Below, one piece after another: positions 10,801 through 32,856 of a stretch of 64,000 nt of DNA. The position numbers and the translations under genes were made by a program. The first letter of the stretch is position 1; the number at the start of each line of letters is the position of its first letter. The stretch spans positions 5,394,001-5,458,000 of the forward strand of contig JAJNNQ010000129.1 in assembly GCA_027886175.1 (NCBI GenBank), read 5' to 3'. This DNA is from Phylloscopus collybita (taxonomy: Eukaryota > Chordata > Aves > Passeriformes > Phylloscopidae). The notes below the pieces were generated by a model, which did no database searches, was not told where the DNA came from, and was given only the letters and a program-made list of their open reading frames with translations.

Positions 10801-13800
10801 AGCTCAGCGTCTTTAGTTGGGTGTCTTTTAGCTAGGGGAGGTGCAGGAGAAGAGTTTGGCAGGAGGATAAAAACCAGAATGTTTTTGGAGGCCTTCAGTG
10901 ACAGTGAGACAGGTGGTCAGCTGTTCTCCACTGAGAACAGAAAACAGAAGCATTAATAGTACTGGTGGTGTAAATATTTGCTATTTATTCATTCAGAGTC
11001 TGATTCATTTGGAGTTGTGACTGGGCAAGTGGAGGGGCAGAGCTGCTGCACTTGCTGACAGTGCTAACAAGCTGCTGTGCTTGTTACCAGGAGAAACTGT
11101 TTGTCAGGATGAGAGATGGGCAGAAAAAGCACCAACTACAGTTTCATGTCCCAGAAACAAACAGTGTTCAGGAGAGAATAGCAAGATTTACACATGGTTT
11201 GAATATATAAGGTAAAAAATGCAACTTGAGTCAAAAATTATGTCTGGGCTGAATGATGATGATAGAAAATGGAAAGACACTGTGAACTGGGTTTGGACAG
11301 TCTGTGTTCAATCAAAAGTGGCAGTTGTTGAGCTTAATGGTGGAATTTGAAGATTCAGAGTTGTTTTAGGCCAGTGATTGCAAGCAGTGCAATCCTACCA
11401 AAGGGTTTGTGTGTGAGTTAAGGTTGAGCACAGAGTTGCAGCTTTGCTGTCTCTCTCATCTCTGGGTCATGACTCCTGCTGGGAGATCCCAGCATCATCT
11501 CCTTTGTGTTTGAATTACACCAATATAGGGGAAGTCCAGGTCTTGCTTTATTTTTGTGCCTTGATGTCTTTTTATAAATTAGCAACTCTTTTTTTCTTAA
11601 GCTTCAGAGAAGATGCTCAAAGCCTGGAAGGAAATGGAAGAGAAAGCCTCTCAGTGTGCACAGGTAGGGGATGCTAAAGAAGCTGCATTATCTCTGTGTG
11701 AAGGAGACTATGACAGGAATTTAATGTGTCCTGTGTGCCACTGCTGTGTCCTTTCAGTGTTTCATTTCCTGCCTGCTGTGGGAATAGAAATACCATTGCA
11801 GATGCATTAAAGGCACAGCATCCTGTCACCAAGTTGTTCTAATGGATTTGGACAAAACTAACAAAAGTTACCAGATTCAGTTCTCTAAAAAGGACAGTGG
11901 AACACAAAGATGTGTTATTTGTTGCCCAAAAGAAATGGTGTTGCTATGGATCAGGAGTCTTCCTGGCTGGATTTGCTGCACACAGAAATTCCTATTGCTG
12001 AAACTGAAAACCAATCACTTGCCAAGCAGCTGTTTCAAAGCTGCAGGACTTCACTGAGGAGTACAGACATAAATCATTGGCCTGCAAGTCACTGCAAGTA
12101 AATATGCAAATTAGTTTTCAATTAGAGTAATCTCTTCTTTTATTATCTAAGGAATGGATAAAAAGGTGGCTGCTTCTAGCAGAATAATTCAAGGCTGTCT
12201 CTGGCTTTTTCCAGACAACCAGGAAACTCACCCAGTATTTACTTGGCAGGCCATAAGAATGATGTTCTGTTATTCCACCTGCCCTGCCCCTTTATCAGGA
12301 ATGGGAAATGTTTCACTCTGCACACAGGGATATCTTAGTCTGTCTAGGAGGCAATCCAGAGACACAGAGAGATGATTTATGAAGAAACTGATTTTTCTCA
12401 GCCAGTGTTGGTGGTCAGAGGTTTGGTTGTAGGTCATGCCCTGAGAACAAAAATCCTCAGTTATTGTAGCAGCATTGTGTCAAAGAGCTTTTTTGTCTCC
12501 AGGCAGTCAGCCCATTATCCAAACAAGTGTTCTGGGGATCTTTATCTCCTTGATTGGCCTCCCTCAGTCTGATCTGTGTTCACATTTCACCTCAGGCTGA
12601 AGACATTGGCCACCTGGATGAGCAGATCATGGCTCTGCACACCGAAATCGTGGAGCTGCAGAAGAGTCCCTATGCAAGGCGCCAGGGGGAGGTCATGGAG
12701 ACCCTGTAAGTCCTGTGCTTCTCAATTTTACTGCATATAATTGGATTTTGTGTATTTCAGTGTCTGAGGGGGGGTTTTGCCCTCTGTTGCTGGTTGCCTC
12801 AGTGATTTTGAAATGCAAACTGCAAGCACAGAGTAGTGTACTGTTGATTTGAGATCATTTTGCTTGTGAAAGGAAAGATCCCACCCCTTGTGGGACACTT
12901 CCCTGTCACTGAACTATGAAATCTCATCTTACAAGAGCCCAGGACTAAGATAAATCTTGGTCTCAACTGGGATTTCCTTCTGTGTTGGAGAGGAGTGACT
13001 TTCTTACTGTTGAGTGAGAAAACGACCATTGATCATGTTCATTGTAAAAGCCTGTTAAATACCTTCAGTATTTTCAAATCAAGGGTAAATACCTCATGGG
13101 TACGTGAATATTTGGAAAGTTGGTGGGTTTGGTTTTTTTTAAGTATTAAAATATGAAAGAGCTAAATGGTACTTCTGATCTTGAGAAGACACAGGAAGCA
13201 GTTACTGGGCTGCTGCTGAGAGCACAAGTGGCAATTCCGAAAGAGAGGGATTGAACAGCCACTAAATCTGTTAAGAAGAGCTCTTCAACACAGCTCTGAC
13301 TGTTCAGGGAGGAAATGTGCCTGCTCCTGGCATGTTCTCCCCCCTCCCTCTTTGCTAAGTTGCTTTTCATCCTGAGGAAGTGCAGCAGAACTGGTGCACA
13401 GGGGAGGAAGGGGTGCAAAGGAGAAGCCACCTCCTGCAGCAGCAGCTCAAACTAATCAGGATCATGCCTCCTTAAACATTATTTTTAATCAATTCCACCA
13501 CTGCAGACCAAGGTCAGAGCTGGAAAACTGCTGCTTGTTTTTGACAGACTGGGATTTAGAGCAGGGAGGATTTTGTTCAAGGCTGGAAGTTTTCAGTTTG
13601 GCTGCTTTTGAAATACTTGAAGGAAGTAATGTTTATTTAATGGGAAGAAGAGAAGCACAGTTGTCTTGCTTGTGATGCAGCTGTCTCTTTCCATTTACAG
13701 ACTGTCACTAAAATTCAGGCAAAAAATGCAGAACAGGAACAAGAATTTCTCTAGGCAGTTGTGCAGTCACAGTTTCAAAAATGAAATGAGATAATTAAGG

Positions 13801-16800
13801 ATACAAGGGAAAGAAAACACAGCCGAGCCGTGTGAAGATTTGAAACTGAAAATAAGCTTCACTTGGTGTGGTTTTCTGAGAAGAAATTGTATAATTGGAG
13901 AAAAACAGAGACAGCTTTTGGGAAAATGTTGGATTCTGTCACAGAAAGAGCATCCCTGTGTTCCAGCTGTAGGAAAAGATCTAGTGTCTGAGCTCAGAAA
14001 GGCATCCCTTCACTGCAGTGCTTTTTTTCTTGAGTCACCTGGCTCCTGCCTGAAACATATTCTTCTTTTTAAAGGGAACAGAGAGCCATAGACCTGTACA
14101 AGCAATTAAAAGCACGACCTCCAGGTATGGAAGAGGATGATTTTAAAGACTGTTTCACATTTTTACCACATGATTAATTGTTCCTAACTGAAACCCAGAA
14201 AATACTGGTAGGATTTACTAACGTGGTGGTTGCTGGCCCTTCCAGATCATGCCTACAGTGACAGCACAGACATGGTGAAGATCATTGTGCAGACAGTCCA
14301 GAGCCAGGACCGAGTCCTCAAGGAGCTCTTTGGCCACCTCAGGTACTTCATACAGACAAAAAACCCAAACAAATCCAACTTGCAGCATTTGAAACTTTGT
14401 AGTAGGAAAGGATAGGGAAAGCCATGGAGGCCAGAGCCCAAAAAACTTCCTTCCAGTGCATATTTCTCATAGCATAAATTCTGCTCCCCTGTGTCTGTGT
14501 TGAGCTTCCACTGAATTTTTAAAAACATGACCGTTAGCATCCAAGAGTTTACTTTAAAATGAGGCAAATTCTGCCAGCTGGGAGTTGGAATTCAAATCTT
14601 CAGGAAAAAAAAGGTGGTAATGTTACAGAGCTGAAAAGATACCACAGTACATTAATTTTCCAAGTATCCTGAATCCCAAGGTGGGGGGGTTGGTTTTGCC
14701 AGGATGTGCTGGGAAGTGACTTTGTGTTTGGTTTTTATTCTAGCAAGCTCCTGGGCTGCAAACAGAAGATCATTGACCTGCTCCCCGAGATTGAAGTGGC
14801 TCTGAATAACATCAAGGAAGCTGACAACTCAGTGATGCAGATGCAGGGAAAGAGACAAAGGGAGATATGGCATTTGCTGAAAATTGCTTGTGTGAGTAGC
14901 TAGTGGGCACTTCCTTCCAGTGCACGAGCCAGGAGACATCCAAGTAAACTCAGCAAAAAGGGGTAACTGCCACTCCATAGTTGTTTTGTTGTGTTTTTTT
15001 TTTCTTGCAGAGAAGGGCAGTCTGAGATGCTAAAAGCAGAAGCTAAATAGGTGCTTTCCTGGTTGAAGTGTTTTTTAAAGAGTACTCTGCTTCTTTTGCA
15101 TTAATTTACAGTGCCTGAAGCCATCTCTTGGCTCCCACATCTGTTTCTGTGTTACCCAGAGTGCTCGTGTGTAATCCCAAATCTTGCCTACGTGGCACTT
15201 CAGCCTAAACCCTTCTGAATTTCTTTCTTCCAGACTCAGAGCTCCTCTCGATCGCTGGTCAGCTCGAGCCTGGAAGGCACAGCCTCAACTCCAGCAGCCA
15301 CGTGGCTCCCCCAGAGCTCCTCAGGGAATGCAGCTCCTCACCCGCTGTCCTCACTGGCAGCTCCTGAAGATGGGTATGAGCTGCTGGGGGCCAGGGAGCT
15401 CAGCCTGGCTGGGTCAGAATCTCAGGGGCTTCATGCTTCCCAGACAACTTTCAGCATGAGTTCCTGTGTCACTAATGCTCACAAAAAATCAGAGCTTTGG
15501 TTGAACTCTATTCAGAAACCTCTGCTCTCTATTTCTGAGGCAGTTCCACGTGCTACATGCACTACTAAAGGGCTGTGCCATCCATTCATTGCACCTCGTG
15601 TTGCTCTTCCTTGGGCCTGGATCTGGTTCTTAAGGCCCCTCTCCCTCAGTCCATGCTGAGTTGTCTTGATGCCTTGGGAAGGCTGACCTGAGACAGAGAC
15701 TGGACAGAGCCAGAGAATACAGTAAGGATTTATTGAAAGGCCTTTAGGGTAACATCTTGGGCAGGACAAGAGCCTGACCAGTCTTATACCCAGGGTGGAC
15801 CCAAAATGGTCACAAAATGGCCAGCTGGTCACGAGGTCGTACACTTTGATAAGTGTTGGTCTATTTGGATATTGGGTTTTAATTGTCCAATTACAGCTGC
15901 AGGCTGTGTGGTCTCATCCTGCTTGTTCCTCCCTCCAGCCACCCTTGTTTGTGCTTTTGGGCTGAAAGTTGTCCTTGGTGTGCAGGAGGAACAGGATTTG
16001 TTTTGTCTCCCTGCTCTGTAAAGAGAGCTTACTGGCACTTAATATGAGGCTCAGAACTACATCCTTAGGCAGCACAGAATCTGAAAATATGAAAGCTAAA
16101 ACTGAAGGCATCAGTCTGGAGCTGAGGCGGTTTCACTCTTTGCTTCATTATAATTTTACTTCCAGAATGTTCTGTCAGTGTGAAGCCATTCCCCTTTGTC
16201 CTGCCACCTCCAGGCAGCTTTTTGTGTCACCTACCACTGCACAAACTACAGATCACTTTTCTTGGGTTGTTTGGTTCTCGTTTGTTTGGTTTTCTTTTCT
16301 TTTTTTTTTTTGTCCCTCCCAGTGCAGCACATTTTGATGGGAGTGTTACTTTTGGTGCTTGAAATCCATCACCTTAAGGCTTTTTTCTTCCTGCAGGGAA
16401 AGTTTTGCTGACGTGATCCAGGAGAATGTGAATTACCTGGAGCTCTTCAGCAGCATTCTGCAGGAGGTGAGGCAGGAGCAGAACTGCATGATGGTAAGTG
16501 CTGCTGCATCTGCCAGGACCTGGCTTTCAGGGGACACCCAAGGGTGCCCTGGGGACGTGGAGAACTCCTTGAATAGGAAAATGCACCAGAGTGCTCCAAG
16601 CCCCATCCAGCCTGGCCTCGGGCACTTCCAGGGATTCAGGGACAGCCACAGCTTCTCTGGGCAACTGTGCCAGTGTGCATGGATACACATTTCTTCCCAA
16701 AATTCCATCCAGCCCTGCCCCTCTGGCAGTGGGAAGCCATTTCCTTGCCCTGGCACTCCAGGCCCATGGAAAGAGTCTCTTCCCATCTTTCTTGTAGCCC

Positions 16801-17133
16801 CTTCAGGCACTGGAAGGCCACAGTTAGGTCACTCCGAAGCTTCTCCAGGCTGAACAATCCAAATTCTCTCAGCCTTTCCTCAGAGGACAGAGGGAGGCAC
16901 TTATGCTTTGGCCACAGTTTGGAAAATCCCATGATCTCCCAAACTAGAATGGACTCGGAGGGCTCAGTGGGTCTGGCTCCTGTGCTGCACTGTGTTTACT
17001 CCTGGGAGCATCCTTTCTAAGGGCAATTATGGATTTTTCATCAAACAAGACACACATCCAGTAGCCAGAGCCTGCACTCAGTTGGTTTTTTTGCTACTTT
17101 TTGCAGAGTTTCGACTGGAGCTGGCTGAAGTAG
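1887..17133 (+). CDS. CHUK: Inhibitor of NF-kB kinase subunit alpha (IKK-alpha)
   Basis: Serine/threonine kinase of the IKK complex; it phosphorylates IkB and drives p100 processing in non-canonical NF-kB signalling. Coding exons are 1887-2042, 2112-2206, 3640-3754, 5214-5283, 5951-6039, 6338-6427, 6633-6757, 7150-7257, 7555-7690, 8435-8629, 8977-9079, 10018-10141, 10607-10758, 11602-11663, 12596-12705, 14075-14124, 14246-14342, 14744-14891, 15234-15373, 16397-16493 and 17107-17133. Together they encode 762 residues, against 745 in human. The kinase domain has the glycine loop GTGGFGNV (39-46), lysine K61 in [14 protein letters not shown] (159-166), a DLG in place of DFG (182-184), and the activation-loop serines S193 and S197 in GSLCTS. 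A ubiquitin-like domain, a scaffold-dimerisation helical region and the NEMO-binding motif FDWSWL (756-761) follow. The start lies in a CpG island. The N-terminus has about 17 extra Gly/Ala/Pro-rich residues before PWEMRDRLG. The 1.4-kb intron 2206-3640 and the other introns over 1 kb show no further gene. Confidence 0.97.
6266..6299 (+). repeat. T-tract followed by an 11-bp triplicate
   Basis: In the CHUK intron just upstream of the acceptor for the exon at 6338, a long T run is followed by three copies of the unit TTTCCTCAGCA. Each copy contains an AG that could mimic a 3' splice site, but the true acceptor is the later CAG at 6335-6337. Confidence 0.7.
10372..10592 (-). repeat. CR1 LINE fragment, antisense, next to a CHUK splice acceptor
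   Basis: The sequence runs from the start-of-element phrase 'atggctgaggttgatggg' through 'cagcctctctgggcagc' and 'tcaccctcagagtaa', the reverse complement of a CR1 3' region. It ends within a few tens of bases of the acceptor for the CHUK exon at 10607. Confidence 0.85.
15690..16050 (-). mobile_element. LTR-like segment of an endogenous retrovirus, antisense
   Basis: In the CHUK intron between the exons ending 15373 and starting 16397, a TTTATT (AATAAA on the - strand) at 15729-15734 follows a block resembling an avian LTR R/U5 end. The A/T-rich sequence after it has U3-like character. No gag, pol or env coding sequence is seen, so this would be a solo LTR or a fragment. Boundaries are approximate and the family was not identified. 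Confidence 0.5.
16545..16885 (-). repeat. CR1 LINE fragment, antisense
   Basis: Blocks such as 'gggacagccacagcttctc', 'ggcagtgggaagccatttcc' and 'cttctccaggctgaacaa' are the reverse complement of the CR1 3' region. It lies in the last CHUK intron, and the copy is clearly diverged. Confidence 0.9.
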
Positions 17134-17341
17134 CCCCAGGAGCTGAGGTGCTTCATCACCCAAGTGCCTTCTGTGTGCTGAGCACGGGCTCGCCTGCCTT
17201 CCCCCTGGGACAGAGTGGTGTTCTCTTGACATCACCATGTCTCCCGAGGGAACAGCCTGGGCTCAGCCTCCTCAGGGCAGGGGGTGCAGGCAGGGCCCGC
17301 CGCTGCCGTGTGCCCCATGAATGTATAGCGCGTGTATATAT

Positions 17342-17347
17342 AATAAA
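17342..17347 (+). terminator. Poly(A) signal of CHUK
   Basis: AATAAA lies 209 bases after the CHUK stop codon, within a short TATA-rich stretch, followed by a (CA) run near 17360. This gives a compact 3' UTR. Confidence 0.8.
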
Positions 17348-18015
17348 CTCTGTGGTGAGACACACACACACAGAGTGAGGCCTGGTCACTCCCGCGCCGC
17401 CATCGCCACCACGCCGTTGCCTGGCAACTAGCTGCGGGTGGGTGTGACGTCATCGCTCCGCGCCGGCGCGGCGCGTCCATGGTGCCGCGCGCCGGCGGCG
17501 CGTGCGCGGCGGGGGCGGGAGCGCGGCCTGGGCAGCACGTGGGGAACAGGAGCGGTACGGGACCGGGAACGGGAGCGGTACGGGAGCAAGGAGCGGGACC
17601 GGGAACGGGAGAAAGGAGCCGGAGAGCTGCGGGACGGGGAGAGGGGGCAGGGGCGGGGCAGGGACCGAGATAGGCACGGGGTAGGGGCAGGTACAGGATA
17701 GGGATAGGGACGGGATAGGGATGGGATAGGGAGGGTGCGGGACAGGGGCGGGCGGGGGCCGCGGCCGGGCGGTGACGGGGGCAGGGCCCCACGGGGCCGG
17801 GCCGGGGCGGGCGGTCCATCCCCCGGTGCGGGGCGGGCAGTTCCGCCCTCCGCGGCCGGGCCCCGTTCCCTGTGGCGGCCGTGTCCCCGTCCCGTGTGTG
17901 GCGGGTGTCTCCCTGCTGTCGGGGGCGGTGCCGGGCCGGTCCCGCCCGGCGCTGACGGTGCTGCTGTGGCAGGGCAGGGCCCGCGGAGCCCCCGGCGCCG
18001 GGAGGGGATGCGAGC
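17348..18015. promoter_or_regulatory. CHUK-ERLIN1 intergenic CpG island and ERLIN1 promoter region
   Basis: This is the whole gap between the CHUK poly(A) signal and the ERLIN1 start codon. It holds an X-box-like inverted repeat GTTGCC-T-GGCAAC at 17416-17428 and a full CRE TGACGTCA at 17445-17452. Purine-rich direct repeats of GGGACCGGGAACGGGAGC type follow at about 17550-17620, then GGGATA-type repeats at about 17690-17730, then CpG-dense sequence up to the first ERLIN1 exon. No TATA box is seen close to the start. Factor binding is inferred from motifs only. Confidence 0.65.
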
Positions 18016-28846
<10,831 letters not shown>

Positions 28847-29086
28847 GGGAGGCAGAAGGGAACCCGGTGTAGCTCAGCAGCGAGCCCGGCTGTGACTGGG
28901 GACGATGCCCTGTGCCAGTGGGGCGGATGCAGCACACACCTGGACCTCTTGTGTATAGGTGGCAGTTGGGTTGATTTCCTTCTAGCAACAGATTGCAAGG
29001 GCTCTGCCTCCTCAGTTTCTCCTCCTGTTAAATTTGGTGCTTCCAAAGGAAGGGATAATCCTATACTAACATACCTATACTGGAAT

Positions 29087-29092
29087 ATTAAA
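29087..29092 (+). terminator. Candidate proximal poly(A) signal of ERLIN1
   Basis: ATTAAA lies 241 bases after the stop codon. Confidence 0.45.
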
Positions 29093-29858
29093 TGACAGAT
29101 AGCAGGAAAGCCTCCCGGGGTAGGTGCAGTTATTTAGCAGGCATGACTCTGCAGGAAGGAGAGGTGGCTTTGAGTGCTGTGTGGCTGCAGCTGGTCGTTG
29201 CTCAGCACTCCTGGCTGAGGCTGGGTGAAGAGGAGGTTCCCCTTGTCCCGCTGCTGAAGCTTCGCTTGGTGAAGGTTTCTGCTGATGCTGCCTCACTCTC
29301 CTCAAGGACTCCAGTGGAGTGGACTCTCCTTGGCCAACGTGCTCCTGCTCAGGGCAAGGAGTGGTTTGCTGTGGAATAGCTTATTGGAGTAGGATCTGCA
29401 CAGCCATTATATTCCTGTAGACAGCAGTGCTAGATAACAACTTGGAGGAAGCAACCTCTGAAGGGATCCTGCAATCCCCCTCTCCAAGCAAGAGCCTTGC
29501 ACTGGCTGCCTGCAACTGACTGTGGTGTTCCCACTGGGTCTCATTGCCTCCTAAAGCAGATTTCAGGAGCACCTTGGAGCAGCTGGTTGGGAACAGAGCC
29601 TGGCAAGTCTTTGCTGAGATTGCAGCCTCCCTGTAAGTCATTGACCAGGGAGAGGGGGCTCATTTTCCACTACTCTGCCGTGCTGGCAAAGTGAAGGGGA
29701 AGAGAAGAGCGAAAGGATCCTGCGGTGCAGCAGATCAGATGTTGGACACTTCAGCTGCAAAGCAGGTGAGGCATTGCTGCTCCTCCATGCAAAATCCACT
29801 GCTCCAGGAAGTGGGACCTGCTTTGTATGTCCTTGAACAGCCACGGCAAGGAGCGTGT

Positions 29859-29894
29859 TCCTGGTCCTGGTCCTGGTCCTGGTCCTGGTCCTGG
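29859..29894 (+). repeat. TCCTGG hexamer, six copies
   Basis: Six perfect copies lie in the ERLIN1 3' region. They create Asp-Gln or Gly-Pro repeat shadows in the open frames, which are not genes. Confidence 0.95.
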
Positions 29895-31728
29895 ACCCCT
29901 GGCCAGGCCTGCTGGCAGATGGATCTTCTGTCTTGATTTGTGTTGTGATATAGCCAGCCCTGCTCCTGGTGTGCCAGGGCTGGGGGAGGGAGAGGTGCTT
30001 GGGGAGCGGGGAGTCTGCTGGGACAACCTGCTTCCTGCTTTTCCTCCTTCCTCCCCTCTGCTTGTGAGGATGTGCTTGCTCTTAGGACCTGCCCCTCGCC
30101 CCTGTGTTCTGTGAGGATCTGGGGTGCAACGGCTGGGGAGGCAGCTGGCAAGAGCTGGAATGCCATTCTGCAGCTGGGAGCACCCCAGCACTGCCTGCTG
30201 CATGTTCAGAGACCTGCTCTCCCTGTGCATCCCTCATGCTGTCCTGTCCCCTCAGAGAAGCCCATGCCACCATTGGAAGGGCTTGGGGGGTGGTGACACT
30301 CCAGGCACTCCTCCTGTTGAGCTCTTCTGTCCCTGGTTCCATCTGCAGCCTCCTGGCAAGGGGAGGGATGTGTTCAGCTTCTGCCCCTGAGAAGCACTGA
30401 ACCCAAACCAGCTTCACCTGTGATGTCCCCAGAGGAGGTGTGTGGGCTCAGGCATTGCAGTGCTGTGTCCCCACCCCGTGTGGCTGGGCTTCAGGGGTGG
30501 CAGTGGCTCTGCACAGGTGACACATGGTGCCTCCTGCTGTGTCTGCTCCTGCCCTGGCTGCCTGTCCTCTATCACTGGGGCAGAGCAGGATTGTGTTAGC
30601 CCTGCCCCTTCTGCAAGGTCTAAGATGTAACTGTGGGACTTGGCAGCAGTTTTGGGTGGTCTTTCTTGTCCTCCATCTGCCTGCAAACTCCCAAGGCTCA
30701 GCTGATGCTCTGCTCTGGGATCCCAGCTCCTCTTCCAACCCAGCCATGACAGGAGCCAGGGACCAGCGCAGAGAGGGGTGGCAGTGTGTTTCCTAGGGTT
30801 TGAAATGTCTCCTGCAAATACTGCTTGGCTTGCAGGGTCCCCATCTTTCCCATAGGACGGGCTTTGAGGAAGCAGTGCAGCCTCATCTCTGCCCTGCCAC
30901 CTCCTCAGTTTTGCAGCAGGCCCTTGGCACAGACACAGCCTCTCCTCACCCCAGCAGCACCTGCTTTGGTTGGATTTTGGGGTGGGGGCAGGCTTTATAG
31001 GCTGGAAGCAGTGCTGGAGGGAATGCTGGCAGGGATGCAGTCTCCACGATTTTCTTCGTGTTTATTGGGGTTGGACACACTGGGCATCAGGAATGGCTGG
31101 AGAGAGTAGGTTCTGCCAGCCTGGGAGTGACAAGGGCACGAGGGGAGCTGCTGGGAGCAGTCACAAGGCAGTCCACACCTCTCCTGTAGTGATCAGAGCA
31201 AGATGGCCATGCAGGGAGCAGGAAAGCCTTCCAGGCCAGTGCAGGAAGAGCTGCTTCCCTTTGGATCCGAGCCTTGCTGTGCCTCCCTGCGCCATCCAGG
31301 TGGGTGCATGCCTTTGCCTTAAGTGGCTGTCACTGGCTCAGTGTCCCTCTGTGCATCAGCCACCTCCCTGCGTGGTCTGAGGGACCCCAGGGGATGCTCC
31401 CAGGGTCCCAGGTCCTGCAGCAGCACGTGTGATGGTCCCAGTGCCTTCTGCAGCAGCCTCCTCCCTGCTTCCCCAGCCCCAGTGTGTGCAGGAGGGGGTG
31501 GCCACGGCTTTGGCACCCTGGCTTGGGCTGTGCTGCCCTCTGAGCCCCAGCTGTGAGCAGGGGCGTGGCTGCAGCCAGGATTTTGGGATTGAACTGGCTT
31601 TTCTCTCTGCTCCCAGGGCCTGTGGGCCCGTGACTAAAGGGGTCTGCCCCTGTACACATCTCCTTAAGGAAACAGGATACATCCCATCAGGTTTACATTC
31701 ACACTGTTCAGTTCTTTTGATAAAGCAG

Positions 31729-31734
31729 AATAAA
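31729..31734 (+). terminator. Candidate distal poly(A) signal of ERLIN1
   Basis: AATAAA is followed after about 15 bases by a run of T. It is the last + strand signal before the convergent ADAM8 gene. Confidence 0.5.
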
Positions 31735-32150
31735 ATTATTTTGTTACCATTTTTTTTTTTTGACGGTTTCATGTCCTAGGGCTGGTGGCACGTGAAGTGG
31801 GGGGACCCTTCTGCCTCTTCCCCTGCAGCAGCACTGCATGGTGTGGATGTCCTCAGCTGTGGGAGCCCCAGCCCCCAGGGTGAGGAGCCTGTGCTCAAAG
31901 CAGGCCACAGCCAGGATGGTGCTGAGCATGAGGGGGACTCCCTGCAGCATCCTGCAGCCCCAGGGGCAGCCTGGCTCTGCGTGGCTGGCAGAATGTGCTG
32001 CAGTTTGGCCCCCATGGCTCTGCCACTGGAGTGGGGAGTTCAGCTCCAACCCTTTTCCCCTCTCTGTGATCCCCACACAGCTCCCTGCCTGCTGCCACCC
32101 TGCTGTCCCCTCCTGCCCAGGCACACCCCACGACACCTCTACCTTCAGTC

Positions 32151-32156
32151 TTTATT
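32151..32156 (-). terminator. Poly(A) signal of ADAM8
   Basis: TTTATT on the + strand reads AATAAA on the - strand. It lies about 700 bases after the proposed ADAM8 stop codon and 417 bases beyond the distal ERLIN1 signal, so the two genes are convergent. Confidence 0.65.
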
Positions 32157-32856
32157 GGTATAAAAGCCTTGAACCTAAATGATATCAAAAAAAAAACGGG
32201 AGGCCCAGTTTTTCAGCAAGTGGCTCAAAACGGTCACATAAGGGTCATAAATAAATGGCTGCAGTAGAAAGGCTCCCAGGGAATTCCCTTTTGAACAGTA
32301 ACTCAAGCAGTAACTCCAGAGGTAAAAGCCCCGTGGGGAGGCCAAGCCCAGCTTGCATCTGCCACTGCCCCTGGTGACATCCCCCCGTGGTGTGATGTCC
32401 CCAGCCTGGGCGGTGTTCCTGGGGCACGGTCCCCACGGAGCAGTGCCCTTCCTGCCCCACCATGCCAGGAGCTCCCCTCTGCAGCCCCAGCAGGCAAGGG
32501 CAGCAGGAGCAGGACACATTCAGGACGTCGGGAGAGAAGGCAGCAGCAGCTCCCAGGGCGCCGGAGAGCCTGGGCCGATGTGGGGCAGTTCAAGCCGGAG
32601 TTGGTGTTGTCCCCGCTCCCGGTCTCCTTGGGAAGCCCCGGCTGACGGCTCCCCTCGGGACAACCGCGAGGCTGCCGAGTCCATTAAGGCACAACTGGAG
32701 GATCTGTAAACACTGGCGCCCACCCCGGGCAGGCTCCGAGGCTCCGGCCAGCAATTCAAGTAAAGGGTGGAAGCGAGACGATGGCTCCCCAGCTGTGCCG
32801 CCCACCCAGCTGTGCCGCTCCCCGGCCGGCCGCGGTGGCGGATGGAGCACCCTTGG

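Larger units (their letters stand above)
28847..31750 (+). other. ERLIN1 3' UTR and downstream sequence
   Basis: About 2.9 kb after the ERLIN1 stop has no exon-like open frame on either strand. It holds an early ATTAAA at 29087-29092, a six-copy TCCTGG run at 29859-29894 and a late AATAAA at 31729-31734 followed by a long T tract. The simplest reading is a long 3' UTR with proximal and distal poly(A) choices. I see no clear interspersed repeat in it. Confidence 0.55.

Noticed and set aside
29735..30230. - strand frames with Asp-Gln or Gly-Pro repeats
   Set aside because: They are produced by the TCCTGG hexamer run in the ERLIN1 3' region, with no exon structure or homology.
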